In this document: piece by piece, positions 51,715 to 63,679 of the stretch
How positions within the stretch are numbered: position 1 is the stretch's first letter
How the letters are laid out: the number at the start of each line of letters is the position of its first letter
From: Rhizobium sp. CC-YZS058
GTDB taxonomy: Bacteria; Pseudomonadota; Alphaproteobacteria; Rhizobiales; Rhizobiaceae
Direction: 5' to 3'
DNA: 64,000 nt
NCBI RefSeq assembly: GCF_034720595.1
Contig: NZ_JAYESJ010000001.1
Coordinates: 126,501 to 190,500, forward strand
Translations under genes and position numbers: made by a program
Notes under the pieces: generated by a model
The model's database searches: none
Seen by the model: the letters and a program-made list of their open reading frames with translations, nothing else
What the model was told of the DNA's origin: nothing

Positions 51715-53115
51715 ATGGCGCCCTTTGCCACCATCGATCGCCCTTCTCCCTTCGCGCGTGGAGGGGAGGGCTTGCCCGTTCATGTCCTGACGCCGGATCT
51801 CCTCGAGGCGGGCGGTCTCGAACCGCAGGTCGCAGCCTTTGCCCAAGCGGCCGGCTTCAAGGCCGAAAGCGGCGGCCTGCTGCTGCTGCCCGGCGTGGAC
51901 GGAGCCCTCAAGGGCGCACTCTTCGGCCTTGGTGCCGACCCGGCGCCGTTTGCCACGGGCAAGCTCGCCCGCAGCCTGCCGAAGGGTCGCTGGCGGCTGG
52001 TGGGAGAGGCCGTGCCGGCCGATGCCGCTGCGCTTGGCTTCGGTCTCGGCAGCTATCGCTTCGATCGCTACAAGGCAAACGGGGCCGAACAGCCGGTCCT
52101 GGCGCTTCCCGAAGGCGTGGACGAGGCCGATCTCGCCCGGCGGCTGGCCGGCGTCACCCTGGCCCGCGACCTGATCAACACGCCCACGAACGATATGGGG
52201 CCTGAGGCGCTCGAAGCCGTGGTCCGGGGCCTTGCCCATCACTATGGCGCCACCGTCACCACGATTGCAGGCGACGATCTGCTGTCGCAGAACTTTCCGC
52301 TGATCCACACGGTCGGCCGGGCGGCGGCCGAGGCGCCGCGCCTGCTCGATCTGCGCTGGCGCGGTGGGCGCAGCGGCGGGCTGGGCGGCGGGCGGCGCAT
52401 CACCCTGGTCGGCAAAGGCGTCTGCTTCGATACCGGCGGGCTCGACATCAAGCCCGCGGCCTCCATGCTGCTGATGAAGAAGGACATGGGCGGTGCTGCC
52501 AATGTCATGGGGCTGGCCCTGATGATCATGGATGCCGGGCTTGATGTGGATCTCCGCGTGCTGCTGCCGATCGTTGAAAACTCCATTGCCGGCAATGCCT
52601 TCCGCCCGGGCGATATCTACCGGTCGCGCAAGGGCCTGACGGTGCAGATCGACAATACGGATGCGGAAGGGCGTCTCATCCTGGCCGATGCGCTGGCGCT
52701 GGCCGATGAAGAGGAGACCGATCTCATCGTTGACATGGCGACCCTGACCGGGGCGGCGCGCGTGGCGCTGGGGCCGGATCTTCCGCCCTTCTTCACCGAT
52801 GACGAGGCGCTCGCTGTCCGCCTGACGGAGGCGAGCCTCAGCGTCGCCGATCCGCTCTGGCGGCTGCCGCTCTTCAAGGGATATGAGAAGGATGTCACCG
52901 CCAAGGTGGCCGATCTCACCAATGCGCCGGCAGGCGGCATGGCGGGCGCGATCACCGCGGCGCTGTTCCTCAAGCGCTTCGTCGAGCGGGCGCCGCGCTG
53001 GGTGCATCTCGACATCTTCGGCTGGTCGCCCTCCGAGCGCGCGCATGCGCCTGTCGTCGGCGGCGAGGGGCAGGGAATCCGCGCGCTCTACCAGCTGATC
53101 CGTAACGGCCTCTGA
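51715..53115 (+). CDS. M17 leucyl aminopeptidase family protein
   Basis: The 466-residue protein starts [13 protein letters not shown] and carries the M17 active-site motifs: [20 protein letters not shown] (metal-binding Lys and Asp), the conserved [20 protein letters not shown] (NTDAEGRL signature) and [18 protein letters not shown]. It would remove N-terminal residues from peptides in the cytoplasm with two metal ions. It is the shorter, PepB-like or second M17 paralogue of alphaproteobacteria rather than clearly PepA, so no symbol is given. Confidence 0.92.
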   Translation: MAPFATIDRPSPFARGGEGLPVHVLTPDLLEAGGLEPQVAAFAQAAGFKAESGGLLLLPGVDGALKGALFGLGADPAPFATGKLARSLPKGRWRLVGEAVPADAAALGFGLGSYRFDRYKANGAEQPVLALPEGVDEADLARRLAGVTLARDLINTPTNDMGPEALEAVVRGLAHHYGATVTTIAGDDLLSQNFPLIHTVGRAAAEAPRLLDLRWRGGRSGGLGGGRRITLVGKGVCFDTGGLDIKPAASMLLMKKDMGGAANVMGLALMIMDAGLDVDLRVLLPIVENSIAGNAFRPGDIYRSRKGLTVQIDNTDAEGRLILADALALADEEETDLIVDMATLTGAARVALGPDLPPFFTDDEALAVRLTEASLSVADPLWRLPLFKGYEKDVTAKVADLTNAPAGGMAGAITAALFLKRFVERAPRWVHLDIFGWSPSERAHAPVVGGEGQGIRALYQLIRNGL

Positions 53116-53127
53116 GCTGCGGACACG

Positions 53128-53160
53128 CAAAAAAGGGCGCCGGATCGCTCCGACGCCCTT
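53128..53160 (-). terminator. rho-independent terminator of dnaA
   Basis: On the minus strand AAGGGCGTCGGA-GCGA-TCCGGCGCCCTT forms a strong stem followed by TTTT, 23 bases past the dnaA stop. On the plus strand it could also act behind the aminopeptidase, but without a T-run. Confidence 0.88.
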
Positions 53161-53182
53161 GCGCAGTCAGCGGCTTGGCCGC

Positions 53183-54817
53183 CTATTCGTTGATCAGCCG
53201 CTTCAGAAGCTCGATTTCGTGGCTGAGCTTGGTGTCGCCGGCGATCAGATCCTCGATCTTGCGCACGGCATGCAGAACGGTCGTGTGGTCGCGGCCGCCG
53301 AAGCGACGGCCGATTTCCGGGAAGGAGCGGGGCGTGAGCGTCTTCGCCAGATACATGGCGATCTGGCGCGGCTTGACGATGACCCGCGTCCGCCGGTTGG
53401 AGACGAGCTCCTGGCGCGAGACATTGTAATGCTTAGCCACGACACGCTGGATATCCTCGATGCGCACGCGGCGCGGCTCGCCGGCATTGACGAGGTGACC
53501 CAGCAGCTCGTCGACCCGTTCCAGCGTCAGGTCGGGCTCGAAGGAGCGGCGGAACAGGAGCTGGTTGAACGCGCCTTCCAGTTCGCGGCCGCTGGCCGTG
53601 ATGGCGCGGGCAACATGGGTGAGGATTTCGGCGGGAATGTCGATGCTCGGATCTTCCTCGCGCACGACATCAAGGCGGCGCTTGAGGATTTCGAGGCGCA
53701 TCTCGTAATCCGGGCCTTCCATCTCGATTGCCACGCCGCCCTGTAGGCGCGAGCGGACGCGGGGATCGAGCGATTCCAGTTCCCACGGCGCGCGGTCGGC
53801 GGCAACGACGACCTGCTTGGCGCTGTCGAGCAGCATGTTGAGCAGGTGACAGAATTCATGCTGGATCGACTTGCCTTGCAGGAACTGCATGTCGTCGATG
53901 ATCAGGAGATCGATGTTGCGCAGCGTTTCCTTCAACGACAGGGCATCGTTGTCGCGGATGGCGGTGGCGAAGCGCCACATGAAATATTCGGCCGTCAGAT
54001 AGACGACGCGCGGATTGCGCGGGCTGCGAATGGCCGCCGTGGCGATCGCCTGCAGCAGATGGGTCTTGCCGAGCCCGACCGAAGAGTGGACGAAGAGCGG
54101 GTTGAAGCGCACGGCGCCGGCACCGGCCTCGGCGATCGTGCGGCCGGCAGCAAGCGCCACGCGGTTGGACGAGCCTTCCACGAAGCTTGCGAAGGTGTAG
54201 CGCGGATCGAGCGGCGAGCCGAACAGCGGCGCTGCGGCCGGCTGCTGCGGGCGGGCGGGCTGCTGCGCGGCAGCGATGGCCGCACTCTGCTGGCCGATCG
54301 CCTGGGCACCGGCCCGGCGGGTCTGCGGTGCGGGCGCCGGGGTCTCGGCGGCGACGACGGCATCGGCCTCGCTGCCCGGACGCGCGCCGCGGGTGGCGCT
54401 GCGCACGACGATCTCGACCTTCAAGATATCGGCATCTTCCTGCTGGAAGAGCGTGGTGATCAGATCGAGATAGCGGTTGTTGATCCAGGACTTCAGGAAG
54501 GTCGTGGGCACGGAGAGGCGCACGACGCTCTTGGAGATCGAATGCAGCTTCAGCCGACCGAACCAGCTGGCATAGACGTCCGGACCAACCTGGGCTTTCA
54601 GAAGCGCGCTCACCCGTTCGAACAGAGCGCCCTGCTTCATGATGACCCGATCTCCTGCTGTCTCGCTCTGGCGTTCGTCATCCATGGACGCCGTCAGTTC
54701 GCCCTTTGCGAATGCGGTTTCCCGTGTCCCCGAATTCATCAGCATGTGCCGCCTTCCATCACTCGCGTCCCCTGTCACCGCCGTTTCCGGCGGCAGTCCT
54801 TGCTCCGTCCTGTCCAT
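53183..54817 (-). CDS. dnaA: chromosomal replication initiator DnaA
   Basis: DnaA binds DnaA boxes at the origin and opens it in an ATP-dependent way. Domain I begins near residue 62 ([20 protein letters not shown]). Domain II is an Ala/Gln/Pro-rich linker (about 145-200). The AAA+ domain has Walker [14 protein letters not shown] (about 243-255) and Walker [17 protein letters not shown]. Domain IV has the signature [18 protein letters not shown] (about 500-520). The 544-residue frame is longer than usual at its N-terminus; ATGs at 54745, 54739 or even 54640 are alternative starts. Confidence 0.96.
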   Translation of the reverse strand: MDRTEQGLPPETAVTGDASDGRRHMLMNSGTRETAFAKGELTASMDDERQSETAGDRVIMKQGALFERVSALLKAQVGPDVYASWFGRLKLHSISKSVVRLSVPTTFLKSWINNRYLDLITTLFQQEDADILKVEIVVRSATRGARPGSEADAVVAAETPAPAPQTRRAGAQAIGQQSAAIAAAQQPARPQQPAAAPLFGSPLDPRYTFASFVEGSSNRVALAAGRTIAEAGAGAVRFNPLFVHSSVGLGKTHLLQAIATAAIRSPRNPRVVYLTAEYFMWRFATAIRDNDALSLKETLRNIDLLIIDDMQFLQGKSIQHEFCHLLNMLLDSAKQVVVAADRAPWELESLDPRVRSRLQGGVAIEMEGPDYEMRLEILKRRLDVVREEDPSIDIPAEILTHVARAITASGRELEGAFNQLLFRRSFEPDLTLERVDELLGHLVNAGEPRRVRIEDIQRVVAKHYNVSRQELVSNRRTRVIVKPRQIAMYLAKTLTPRSFPEIGRRFGGRDHTTVLHAVRKIEDLIAGDTKLSHEIELLKRLINE

Positions 54818-55590
54818 GGGACGGTTTTCCCGAAGCGTCGCCCTCTCTGGTCGGCGCCCCGGTCATCAGCCTCGCTTCGCCGCCGCCTTATCGGCCAGCG
54901 GCTCTGCGTTGCCTGCCTCCGGCGACCTCTGAGGATCGCCGGCCGCCTGTCATTCGGCCGTCGGCGGAGGAACCCCGTTTTCCTCCGGCCATCGGTGCCT
55001 TGCCCGGCTGCCTCCCCTGTCGGTCGGTTCAGCCCAGTTGCAGCCGTGTCGGTGGATCGTCTCCCGCAATTCAACCTCAGAGCGCGAAAAATCGTCCGCG
55101 CACCAAGGGTGGCACGGGCGAAAACGCTGAAACTGAGAGGATGAAGCCGTTCGACATCCACCTGTCGACATGCCCGGACGAGGAATGCCCTGCTGGAAGC
55201 AGCGCGCTCCCCGAGGGACGAAGGGTCGTCACCCGGGCCTGTCGTGGAGGGCATTTAGGCAGGATCAGTCCCCAAGATCAATCGCCATTTTTCGCGCTCG
55301 CAGGCGCTCGGGCGTTGACTCAATGGCCGCCTTTTGTATGGACCGAGAGGGGTGATTTGAGAATCGCAGTCGAATCAATCACTTTGTTTTTAGCGATTGA
55401 AAGCGGGCTGCGAAATGCCAAAAAAATAAAAATTCGCTTGACTCTGAATTGTCATCTTCCGCCGACCTAGGGCTCGGCAAGAAATGGCAACCCCTGCTTA
55501 AGGCGCTGATTATATGTAAAAAATTCTGTCACTTTGCTGACATGGTCTTGTCGTCGCGTGCGACTCGCCTAGGTCTCACGCCCCGGAATC
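54818..55590. other. long leader region between rpsT and dnaA
   Basis: About 770 bases lie between the rpsT terminator and the dnaA frame. I find no convincing gene. On the minus strand a TATAAT lies at 55514-55509 in an A/T-rich patch and could be the -10 of a dnaA promoter with a very long leader. An A/T-rich patch also lies near 55425-55445. No clear DnaA box of the TTATCCACA type is seen, so I do not call an origin here. Confidence 0.45.
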
Positions 55591-55617
55591 AAAAAGCCCG
55601 GCTAAAGGCCGGGCTTT
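55591..55617 (-). terminator. rho-independent terminator of rpsT
   Basis: On the minus strand AAAGCCCGGC-CTTTA-GCCGGGCTTTTT forms a 10-bp stem followed by a T-run, 39 bases past the rpsT stop. Confidence 0.93.
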
Positions 55618-55655
55618 CGAAAAGAAGCGATGCGGGATGAAGCGTCGCGCCCTGA

Positions 55656-55922
55656 TCAGGCGGAGATCGACTTCACGCGGCTTGCCAGGCGGGAAACCTT
55701 CCGCGATGCCGTGTTGGCGTGCATGACGCCCTTGGTGGCAGCACGTGCCAGTTCCGGCTGGGCGGCCTTCAGAGCGGCCTGAGCAGCAGCCTGATCGCCG
55801 GAAGCAATCGCTTCCTCGACCTTGCGGATGAAGCTGCGAACGCGCGACCGGCGGGACTTGTTGATTTCCGTGCGGCGGGCGATCTTGCGGGTCGCCTTCT
55901 TCGCAGAAGTTGTATTGGCCAT
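55656..55922 (-). CDS. rpsT: 30S ribosomal protein S20
   Basis: The 88-residue basic helical protein starts [20 protein letters not shown] and contains [20 protein letters not shown] and [20 protein letters not shown], the S20 pattern. S20 binds 16S rRNA at the base of the 30S body. GAGAG is upstream. It has its own terminator, and its position upstream of dnaA is the usual one in Rhizobiales. Confidence 0.98.
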   Translation of the reverse strand: MANTTSAKKATRKIARRTEINKSRRSRVRSFIRKVEEAIASGDQAAAQAALKAAQPELARAATKGVMHANTASRKVSRLASRVKSISA

Positions 55923-56140
55923 CGGGTGTCTCTCTGTTCAAACTGACAAAACACCCCCGCTGCGCCGTGTCGGGTCGCTAAGACCTGTCATCCAAGCTCA
56001 TCGGGGGCAATTGACAGGTCCGATCAAGCGGCCCGCCAAACTGTGGGCGCCCGTATAGCCTCGATCGGGCTTTTCGTCAACGCGCTATTTCACGGCCCTG
56101 TCATGCTGCGGCTCTGCGGGGGCTGGGGCGGCGGCGGTTG

Positions 56141-57034
56141 TCAAAGCTGGCAGCGGCGGCAATGAAAGGTGGAGCGGCCGGCCTGGACCGAGCGCTCGAC
56201 CGTGCCGTCGCAGCCCGGCCGCGGGCAGGGGACGCCCTCCCGGTCGTAGACGGCGAAACTGTGCTGGAAATAGCCGAGCGAGCCATCCGTCTGGATATGG
56301 TCGCGCAGCGACGAGCCGCCGGCCTCGATCGCGTCGGCGATCACCGCGCGGATCGCCTCGGTCAGCACCACGAGCTGCGGCTGCGGGCCTCCCGCCTCGT
56401 CTGTCAGCGTGCCGGCCGCGCGCATGGGCGAGAGCCGCGATCGCCAGAGCGCCTCGCACACATAGATATTGCCGAGCCCGGCAATGACGCGCTGGTCGAG
56501 CAGCGCCGACTTCAAGGGCTGGGCCCGGCCCCTGAACCGGGAAGCCAGACGATGGGCGTCGAGCCCGTTGCCGGTCGGCTCTTCTCCAAGCCCCTTGAAG
56601 AAGGGGTGGTCGGCAAGCGTCTCGCGACGGGCAAGATCCATGAAGCCGAAGCGGCGCGGGTCATTATAGACGATGCGGTATCGCCCCTGCGGCTTTCGAA
56701 GATGGAAGATCACATGGTCGTGGCGGCTGTCCTTGGAACGGGGATGGTGGAAGTCGCCCGGCGTTTCCGCCGGCTCCTCGTCGGTCTCGATCCGGAAGGA
56801 GCCCGACATGCCGAGATGGGCGATGATGACCGCCCCATCCTCGAGCTCGATCAGCAGATATTTCGCCCGGCGCGACAGCGCGACAATATGCCCGCCTCTG
56901 AGCGCCGCCGCGAAATCCGGCGGAAACGGAAAGCGCAGGTCGCCCCGCCGCAGCTCCGCCTCCTCGATCGTGGCGCCCTCCATGGTGGGGGCGAGGCCGC
57001 GGCGAACGGTTTCGACCTCGGGCAGTTCGGGCAT
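56141..57034 (-). CDS. mutM: formamidopyrimidine-DNA glycosylase
   Basis: MutM removes 8-oxoguanine and formamidopyrimidines from DNA and cuts the abasic site. The start is fixed by the N-terminal [16 protein letters not shown], in which Pro2 and Glu3 are catalytic after Met removal. The H2TH region contains [20 protein letters not shown], a lysine lies in [11 protein letters not shown], and the C-terminal zinc finger is CPRPGC with STFHCRRCQ. The 297-residue length is typical. It is divergent from ubiE. Confidence 0.97.
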   Translation of the reverse strand: MPELPEVETVRRGLAPTMEGATIEEAELRRGDLRFPFPPDFAAALRGGHIVALSRRAKYLLIELEDGAVIIAHLGMSGSFRIETDEEPAETPGDFHHPRSKDSRHDHVIFHLRKPQGRYRIVYNDPRRFGFMDLARRETLADHPFFKGLGEEPTGNGLDAHRLASRFRGRAQPLKSALLDQRVIAGLGNIYVCEALWRSRLSPMRAAGTLTDEAGGPQPQLVVLTEAIRAVIADAIEAGGSSLRDHIQTDGSLGYFQHSFAVYDREGVPCPRPGCDGTVERSVQAGRSTFHCRRCQL

Positions 57035-57248
57035 GAGTGCGATCCTGACTGAACGGTGGAATAGATCGGGGTGGTGCTGGGAGCGGGCGGCCGCCGCCCT
57101 ATCTCCCTCGCATGCCTCTTGCATCGGCGGGCGATGCACCAGAGATAGTGTCCGAAGGCGGGATTCGCTATGGTCCCCCCGGCAAGACCGATGCAGCCTT
57201 CGTTCTGAATGAGAGCGGGGCGCCGGCATGAAGGCAAGGAGACGGTGA

Positions 57249-58025
57249 ATGGCGGACGAGCGGACCTCGGCGGATGGCGGCATGGAGACCTCGTACGGCT
57301 TTCGCGATGTGGGAGTCGGCGAGAAACAGGGTCTCGTCAACACCGTCTTCCACAAGGTCGCCAAGCGCTATGACGTGATGAACGACGTCATGTCTGTCGG
57401 CCTGCACCGTGTCTGGAAGGATTCCATGGTGGCCGCGCTCAATCCGCGCCGCAGCGAGACCTACCGCGTGCTGGATGTGGCGGGCGGCACCGGCGATATC
57501 GCCTTCCGCATCATCGAGGCCTCGGATCGCAAGGCGCATGCGACCGTGCTCGATATCAATGGCTCCATGCTGGCCGTCGGTGCCGAGCGGGCGGAAAAGC
57601 GCGGGCTTTCCTCCCATCTCGATTTCGTGGAAGCCAATGCCGAAGCCCTGCCGTTCCCCGACCGGCATTTCGATGCCTATACGATCGCGTTTGGCATCCG
57701 AAACGTGCCCCGCATCGACGTCGCGCTGGGCGAAGCCTATCGGGTGCTCAAGCGTGGCGGTCGGTTGCTGGTGCTGGAATTCGCCGCGGTCGACATGCCG
57801 GTGCTGGACCAGGTCTATGATGCCTGGTCTTTCAACGCCATTCCCCGCTTCGGCCAGATGATCACCGGCGAGGCCGAGCCCTATCAATATCTCGTGGAAT
57901 CCATCCGCAAGTTCCCGGCGCAGGCCGAGTTCGCCCGGATGATCGAGGCGGCCGGTTTTTCCCGCGTGACCTACACCAATTATACCGGCGGCATCGCGGC
58001 GCTGCACTCCGGCTGGAAGATCTGA
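57249..58025 (+). CDS. ubiE: ubiquinone biosynthesis C-methyltransferase UbiE
   Basis: UbiE methylates the demethoxy ring in ubiquinone (and menaquinone) synthesis using S-adenosylmethionine. The 258-residue protein has the family opening [20 protein letters not shown] and HRVWKD, the SAM motif [36 protein letters not shown] with IAFGIRNV, and the C-terminal [15 protein letters not shown]. It is followed by ubiB after 45 bases, the usual rhizobial pair. Confidence 0.97.
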   Translation: MADERTSADGGMETSYGFRDVGVGEKQGLVNTVFHKVAKRYDVMNDVMSVGLHRVWKDSMVAALNPRRSETYRVLDVAGGTGDIAFRIIEASDRKAHATVLDINGSMLAVGAERAEKRGLSSHLDFVEANAEALPFPDRHFDAYTIAFGIRNVPRIDVALGEAYRVLKRGGRLLVLEFAAVDMPVLDQVYDAWSFNAIPRFGQMITGEAEPYQYLVESIRKFPAQAEFARMIEAAGFSRVTYTNYTGGIAALHSGWKI

Positions 58026-58070
58026 GCGGATGCCTTCGACACGACAGACACCTTGCGGGGGTGCCGCGCG

Positions 58071-59645
58071 ATGAATTCGCCCGCCACCTATCTCCGGCTC
58101 CTGCGCATCGGCTGGGTGTTGGCGCGCGAAGGCGTCATCACCGCCATTCCGCCGGAAAACCTGCCCCCCATGGCGCGGCTCTTCCAGCGTGCGGCCGGAC
58201 TTCTGGAACGTCGCCATGCACAGTTCGAGGTGCGGGCCGACCGCCTGTCGCGCGCGATCGGGCGGCTTGGTCCGTCCTATGTGAAGATCGGCCAGTTCCT
58301 CGCCACGCGGCCGGATGTGGTGGGCGCGGAGTTCGCCGCCGATCTCGCCTTCCTTCAGGACCGCATGTCCACCTTCCCGATCAGCGAGGCGCGCGCCTCG
58401 ATCGAAGGATCGCTCGGCCGGCCGATGGACGCGCTCTTCGTGCGCTTCGAGGATCCGATCGCAGCGGCCTCGATCGCCCAGGTCCACCCGGCCATGGTGG
58501 AGCGCAACGGCCAGCTGGAAAAGGTGGCGGTGAAAGTGGTGCGGCCCGGCGTGCGCCAGCGCTTCGCCCATGACCTTCAGGCCATGTATCTCGTCGCCCG
58601 CATGCAGGAGCGGTTCCTGCCCCATACGCGCCGGCTTCGCCCTGTCGAGGTGACGAAGACGCTCGAGCAGACCACCAAGGTCGAGATGGACCTCAGGCTC
58701 GAGGCCGCGGCGCTTTCCGAGATCGCCGAGAACACCGCGCAGGACGAAGGCTTTCGCGTGCCGAAGGTCGACTGGGAGCGCACCGGGCGCGATGTCGTGA
58801 CCATGGAGTGGATCGACGGCACCCGCATGGCCGATATCGAGGCGCTGCGGGCGGCAGGCCATGATTTGAACCGGCTCGCCGAAACGCTGATCCAGTCCTT
58901 TCTGCGCCACACGCTGCGCGACGGGTTCTTCCATGCCGACATGCACCAGGGCAATCTGCTGGTCGATCGCCAGGGCATGATCGTTGCGGTCGATTTCGGC
59001 ATTGTCGGGCGGCTCGGCAAGAAGGAGCGTCGCTTCCTGGCCGAAATCCTGTTCGGCTTCATCACGCGCGATTATCGCCGGGTGGCGGATGTGCATTTCG
59101 AAGCCGGCTATGTTCCCGCGCATCATGATGTGGCGAGCTTTGCTCAGGCGATCCGCGCCATCGGTGAACCGATCCATGGCCAGCCCGCCGAAACCATCTC
59201 CATGGCGAAGCTCCTGACGCTGCTCTTCGAGGTGACCGAGCTCTTCGACATGGAAACCCGCCCCGAGCTGGTCATGCTGCAAAAGACCATGGTGGTGGTG
59301 GAGGGCGTGTCCCGGTCGCTCAATCCGCGCTTCAACATGTGGAAGGCGTCCGAGCCTGTCGTCGGCGCCTGGATCCGCGACAATCTCGGTCCGAAGCGGA
59401 TCGCGGTCGATCTGCGCGACGGGTTGCACGCGGCGCTGCGCTTTGCCGAGGCGGCGCCCGATATCGTCGCCAAGTCCGAGCGCTTCTCGCGCGATCTGAC
59501 GGATATGGCCGAACACGGGTTGAAGTTCGATTCGGCGACGGCCGAGGCGATCGGCCGGGCGGAAGCCCGCCACAGCCGCTCCGGTCGTCTGGCGCTCTGG
59601 GTCATCGCGCTCTGCCTGGTGGTGATCACCTGGCACCTTCTCTAG
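58071..59645 (+). CDS. ubiB: ubiquinone biosynthesis accessory ATPase UbiB
   Basis: UbiB belongs to the ABC1/ADCK atypical kinase family and supports ubiquinone synthesis at the membrane. Key motifs are LGPSYVKIGQFLATRPD (KxGQ), PIAAASIAQVHPA (Ala-rich loop replacing the P-loop), VEMDLRLEAAALSEIAEN and FFHADMHQGNLLV with VDFGIVGRL. A C-terminal helix (LALWVIALCLVVITWHLL) anchors it. The ATG at 58071 gives 524 residues, the normal length. Confidence 0.96.
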   Translation: MNSPATYLRLLRIGWVLAREGVITAIPPENLPPMARLFQRAAGLLERRHAQFEVRADRLSRAIGRLGPSYVKIGQFLATRPDVVGAEFAADLAFLQDRMSTFPISEARASIEGSLGRPMDALFVRFEDPIAAASIAQVHPAMVERNGQLEKVAVKVVRPGVRQRFAHDLQAMYLVARMQERFLPHTRRLRPVEVTKTLEQTTKVEMDLRLEAAALSEIAENTAQDEGFRVPKVDWERTGRDVVTMEWIDGTRMADIEALRAAGHDLNRLAETLIQSFLRHTLRDGFFHADMHQGNLLVDRQGMIVAVDFGIVGRLGKKERRFLAEILFGFITRDYRRVADVHFEAGYVPAHHDVASFAQAIRAIGEPIHGQPAETISMAKLLTLLFEVTELFDMETRPELVMLQKTMVVVEGVSRSLNPRFNMWKASEPVVGAWIRDNLGPKRIAVDLRDGLHAALRFAEAAPDIVAKSERFSRDLTDMAEHGLKFDSATAEAIGRAEARHSRSGRLALWVIALCLVVITWHLL

Positions 59646-59759
59646 AAGCCGGCGGAAACATCGGGAAACGAAAAAGCGGCAAGATGACAAAGATGTAATG
59701 CCGCGCGACTTCAATTGACCGCAGTTGGCCCTTAGCTTTCGAGGCAGACGAGACCCTCG

Positions 59760-61070
59760 ATGGCAAGCAAGGGAGCGCTGATGGCGGACGCCTATCCCAA
59801 GATCGTTGAACCAGCGGAGCCTGCAGAGCCCGCCCGGCCAGAGCCCCCTCGGCCGGAGCCGGCGCCGCCCGTGCCGGCCCGCCGGCGGCGGCGCGGGCGT
59901 GGTCGGTGGATCGGCCTTCTGGTTCTTCTTCTGCTTGTTGCAGGGGGCGGTGTGCTTGCCTGGCAGCGCTACGGCGCGACACCGGCGGCTGAGGCCGTGG
60001 TGACGGACGCGGTGATCCGCGGCGATATCGAAAACAGCGTCACCGCCTCCGGTCTGTTGAGCCCGATCCAGGATGTCGATGTCGGCGCGCAGGTGTCCGG
60101 CCAGTTGAAAAGCGTGAAGGTCGAGATCGGCGACAGGGTGAAGGCCGGCGACCTCGTCGCCGAGATCGATTCCGCCTCGATCGAGACGCAGATCGAGATC
60201 GCCGAGGCCGAACTTGCCAATCTCGACGCGCAGATGATCGACAAGAAGGCGCAGGTCGTGCTGGCGGAGGCCAATCTCCAGCGCCAGCAGAACCTGGTGG
60301 CCGGCAACAGCGCCGCGCGCTCGGCGCTCGACGAAGCGGTGGCGGCCCGCGCTACGGCGGATGCCAGCGTCGCGGGGCTGGAGGCACAGATCCGCAAGCA
60401 GCAGGCAACACTGAAAGACGCGCGCATCTCGCTCGGCTACACGAAGATCTATGCGCCCATGGCCGGCACGATCGTCGATGTGGTGGCGAAGGAAGGCCAG
60501 ACGCTCAACGCCAATCAATCCGCCCCCACCATCGTCACCATTGCCGATCTCTCCACCATGACGGTGGAAGCGGAGGTGTCGGAGGCCGATATCGGCAAGC
60601 TGAAGCTCGGCATGGAGGCCTATTTTACGCTGCTCGGTCAGCCGGGCGAGCGCTATGAGGGCACGCTGCGGCAGATCAAGCCGACGCCGTCGACCGAGAA
60701 CAATGTCGTTCTCTATTATGCCCTCTTCGATGTGCCCAACCCGGATGGGCGGCTGATGATGAACATGACGGCGCAGGTCTTCTTCGTGCGCGGCGCGGCG
60801 CGCGATGTGTTGACCGTGCCGGTAGCAGCCCTCAAGGGCAGCGGTGAGGCCGGCAAGGCCGAGGTGACCGTTCTGACTGCGGATGGCCGGCGCGAGAGCC
60901 GCAGCGTCGAGACCGGTATCCGCAACCGCGTGCGCGCCGAAATCCGCTCCGGTCTTTCCGAAGGCGACCGCGTCGTGGTTGCCTCCGGCGCCGACGATCA
61001 GGCTTCCGGCTCGTCCCGCGGCAGCGGCCGCAACGGCAACCGCATGCGCGGCATGCCGCCGATGTTCTAA
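59760..61070 (+). CDS. MacA-like periplasmic adaptor of an ABC exporter
   Basis: The protein (436 residues, or 429 from ATG 59781) has a Pro/Glu- then Arg-rich cytoplasmic tail and one transmembrane helix (WIGLLVLLLLVAGGGVLAW). Membrane fusion segments follow: SGLLSPIQDVDVGAQVSGQL, a coiled-coil hairpin (about 140-225), YTKIYAPMAGTIVDVVAKEG and TIVTIADLSTMTVEAEVSEA. The C-terminal tail is Gly/Ser/Arg/Asn rich. It precedes the MacB-like gene by 9 bases; an outer-membrane TolC partner is not in the window. MacAB-type pumps export macrolides, peptides or siderophores; the substrate here is unknown. Confidence 0.9.
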   Translation: MASKGALMADAYPKIVEPAEPAEPARPEPPRPEPAPPVPARRRRRGRGRWIGLLVLLLLVAGGGVLAWQRYGATPAAEAVVTDAVIRGDIENSVTASGLLSPIQDVDVGAQVSGQLKSVKVEIGDRVKAGDLVAEIDSASIETQIEIAEAELANLDAQMIDKKAQVVLAEANLQRQQNLVAGNSAARSALDEAVAARATADASVAGLEAQIRKQQATLKDARISLGYTKIYAPMAGTIVDVVAKEGQTLNANQSAPTIVTIADLSTMTVEAEVSEADIGKLKLGMEAYFTLLGQPGERYEGTLRQIKPTPSTENNVVLYYALFDVPNPDGRLMMNMTAQVFFVRGAARDVLTVPVAALKGSGEAGKAEVTVLTADGRRESRSVETGIRNRVRAEIRSGLSEGDRVVVASGADDQASGSSRGSGRNGNRMRGMPPMF

Positions 61071-61079
61071 GGCCGCGCC

Positions 61080-63023
<1,944 letters not shown>

Positions 63024-63121
63024 CCGGAAATGACACCTTTGGCTGACGGAACAACTTGCCTTCCTTTGCATTTGGTGCTGTTTGGGGCGCCTTCTAAGAT
63101 TTTACGGCAGTGGATACAGGT

Positions 63122-63679
63122 ATGAACGATCGGTCCCGGAGGGCCATTTTGCGCGATCGCACCGCCGCGGCGCATGCCTCGCTCGACGGGACGATCGGCG
63201 GTTTCGACGACCTTCAAGCCTACAAGACCTATCTCTTCGGCATGAGCGCCTTCCGCTTGCCGGTCGAGCAGGCCATGGCTGCTGCGCCCTGGCCCGCGCG
63301 GCTTGCGCCTTTCGGTTCCGACAGTATCGGCGCCCTGATCCTGAGAGATTGCGCGGATCTCGGCATGGCCCCCGCCACGCCGGTGGCGGCGCCGACGATT
63401 GCCGAAACGCCGGAGGCCATGCTGGGCATGCTCTATGTGCTGGAAGGCTCGGCGCTCGGCGCCCGTCTTCTCTACCGCCGCGCCAAGGCTCTCGGTCTGA
63501 CCGAAAGCTTCGGCGCGCGGCATCTGGCGGCGCAGGCCGCCGTCACCGATCGGTGGCCTCGCTTTCTCGCGCTTCTCGAAGCGACCGAGGCCATCGAGAT
63601 CGATCGCGTCGCCGAGGCCTCGACGGCAGCTTTCACCGTTGCCGAAAAGGCCTTCAAGAGAGCGTTTCATGCAGCCTGA
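63122..63679 (+). CDS. heme oxygenase, biliverdin-producing (BphO-like)
   Basis: The 185-residue protein matches bacterial heme oxygenases associated with phytochromes. The proximal-histidine segment is LRDRTAAAHASLDGTIGGF, and the distal-helix region is MLGMLYVLEGSALGARLLYR, with a conserved Gly-Ser-x-x-Gly pattern. It opens heme to biliverdin, the chromophore of bacteriophytochromes. Its 3' end overlaps the start of the phytochrome gene by 11 bases, so supply of chromophore is coupled to the receptor. A GTG at 63110 is an alternative start. Confidence 0.9.
   Translation: MNDRSRRAILRDRTAAAHASLDGTIGGFDDLQAYKTYLFGMSAFRLPVEQAMAAAPWPARLAPFGSDSIGALILRDCADLGMAPATPVAAPTIAETPEAMLGMLYVLEGSALGARLLYRRAKALGLTESFGARHLAAQAAVTDRWPRFLALLEATEAIEIDRVAEASTAAFTVAEKAFKRAFHAA

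Noticed and set aside
54818..55655. Origin of replication next to dnaA
   Set aside because: No DnaA-box cluster is visible, and in alphaproteobacteria the origin is often elsewhere (for example near hemE).
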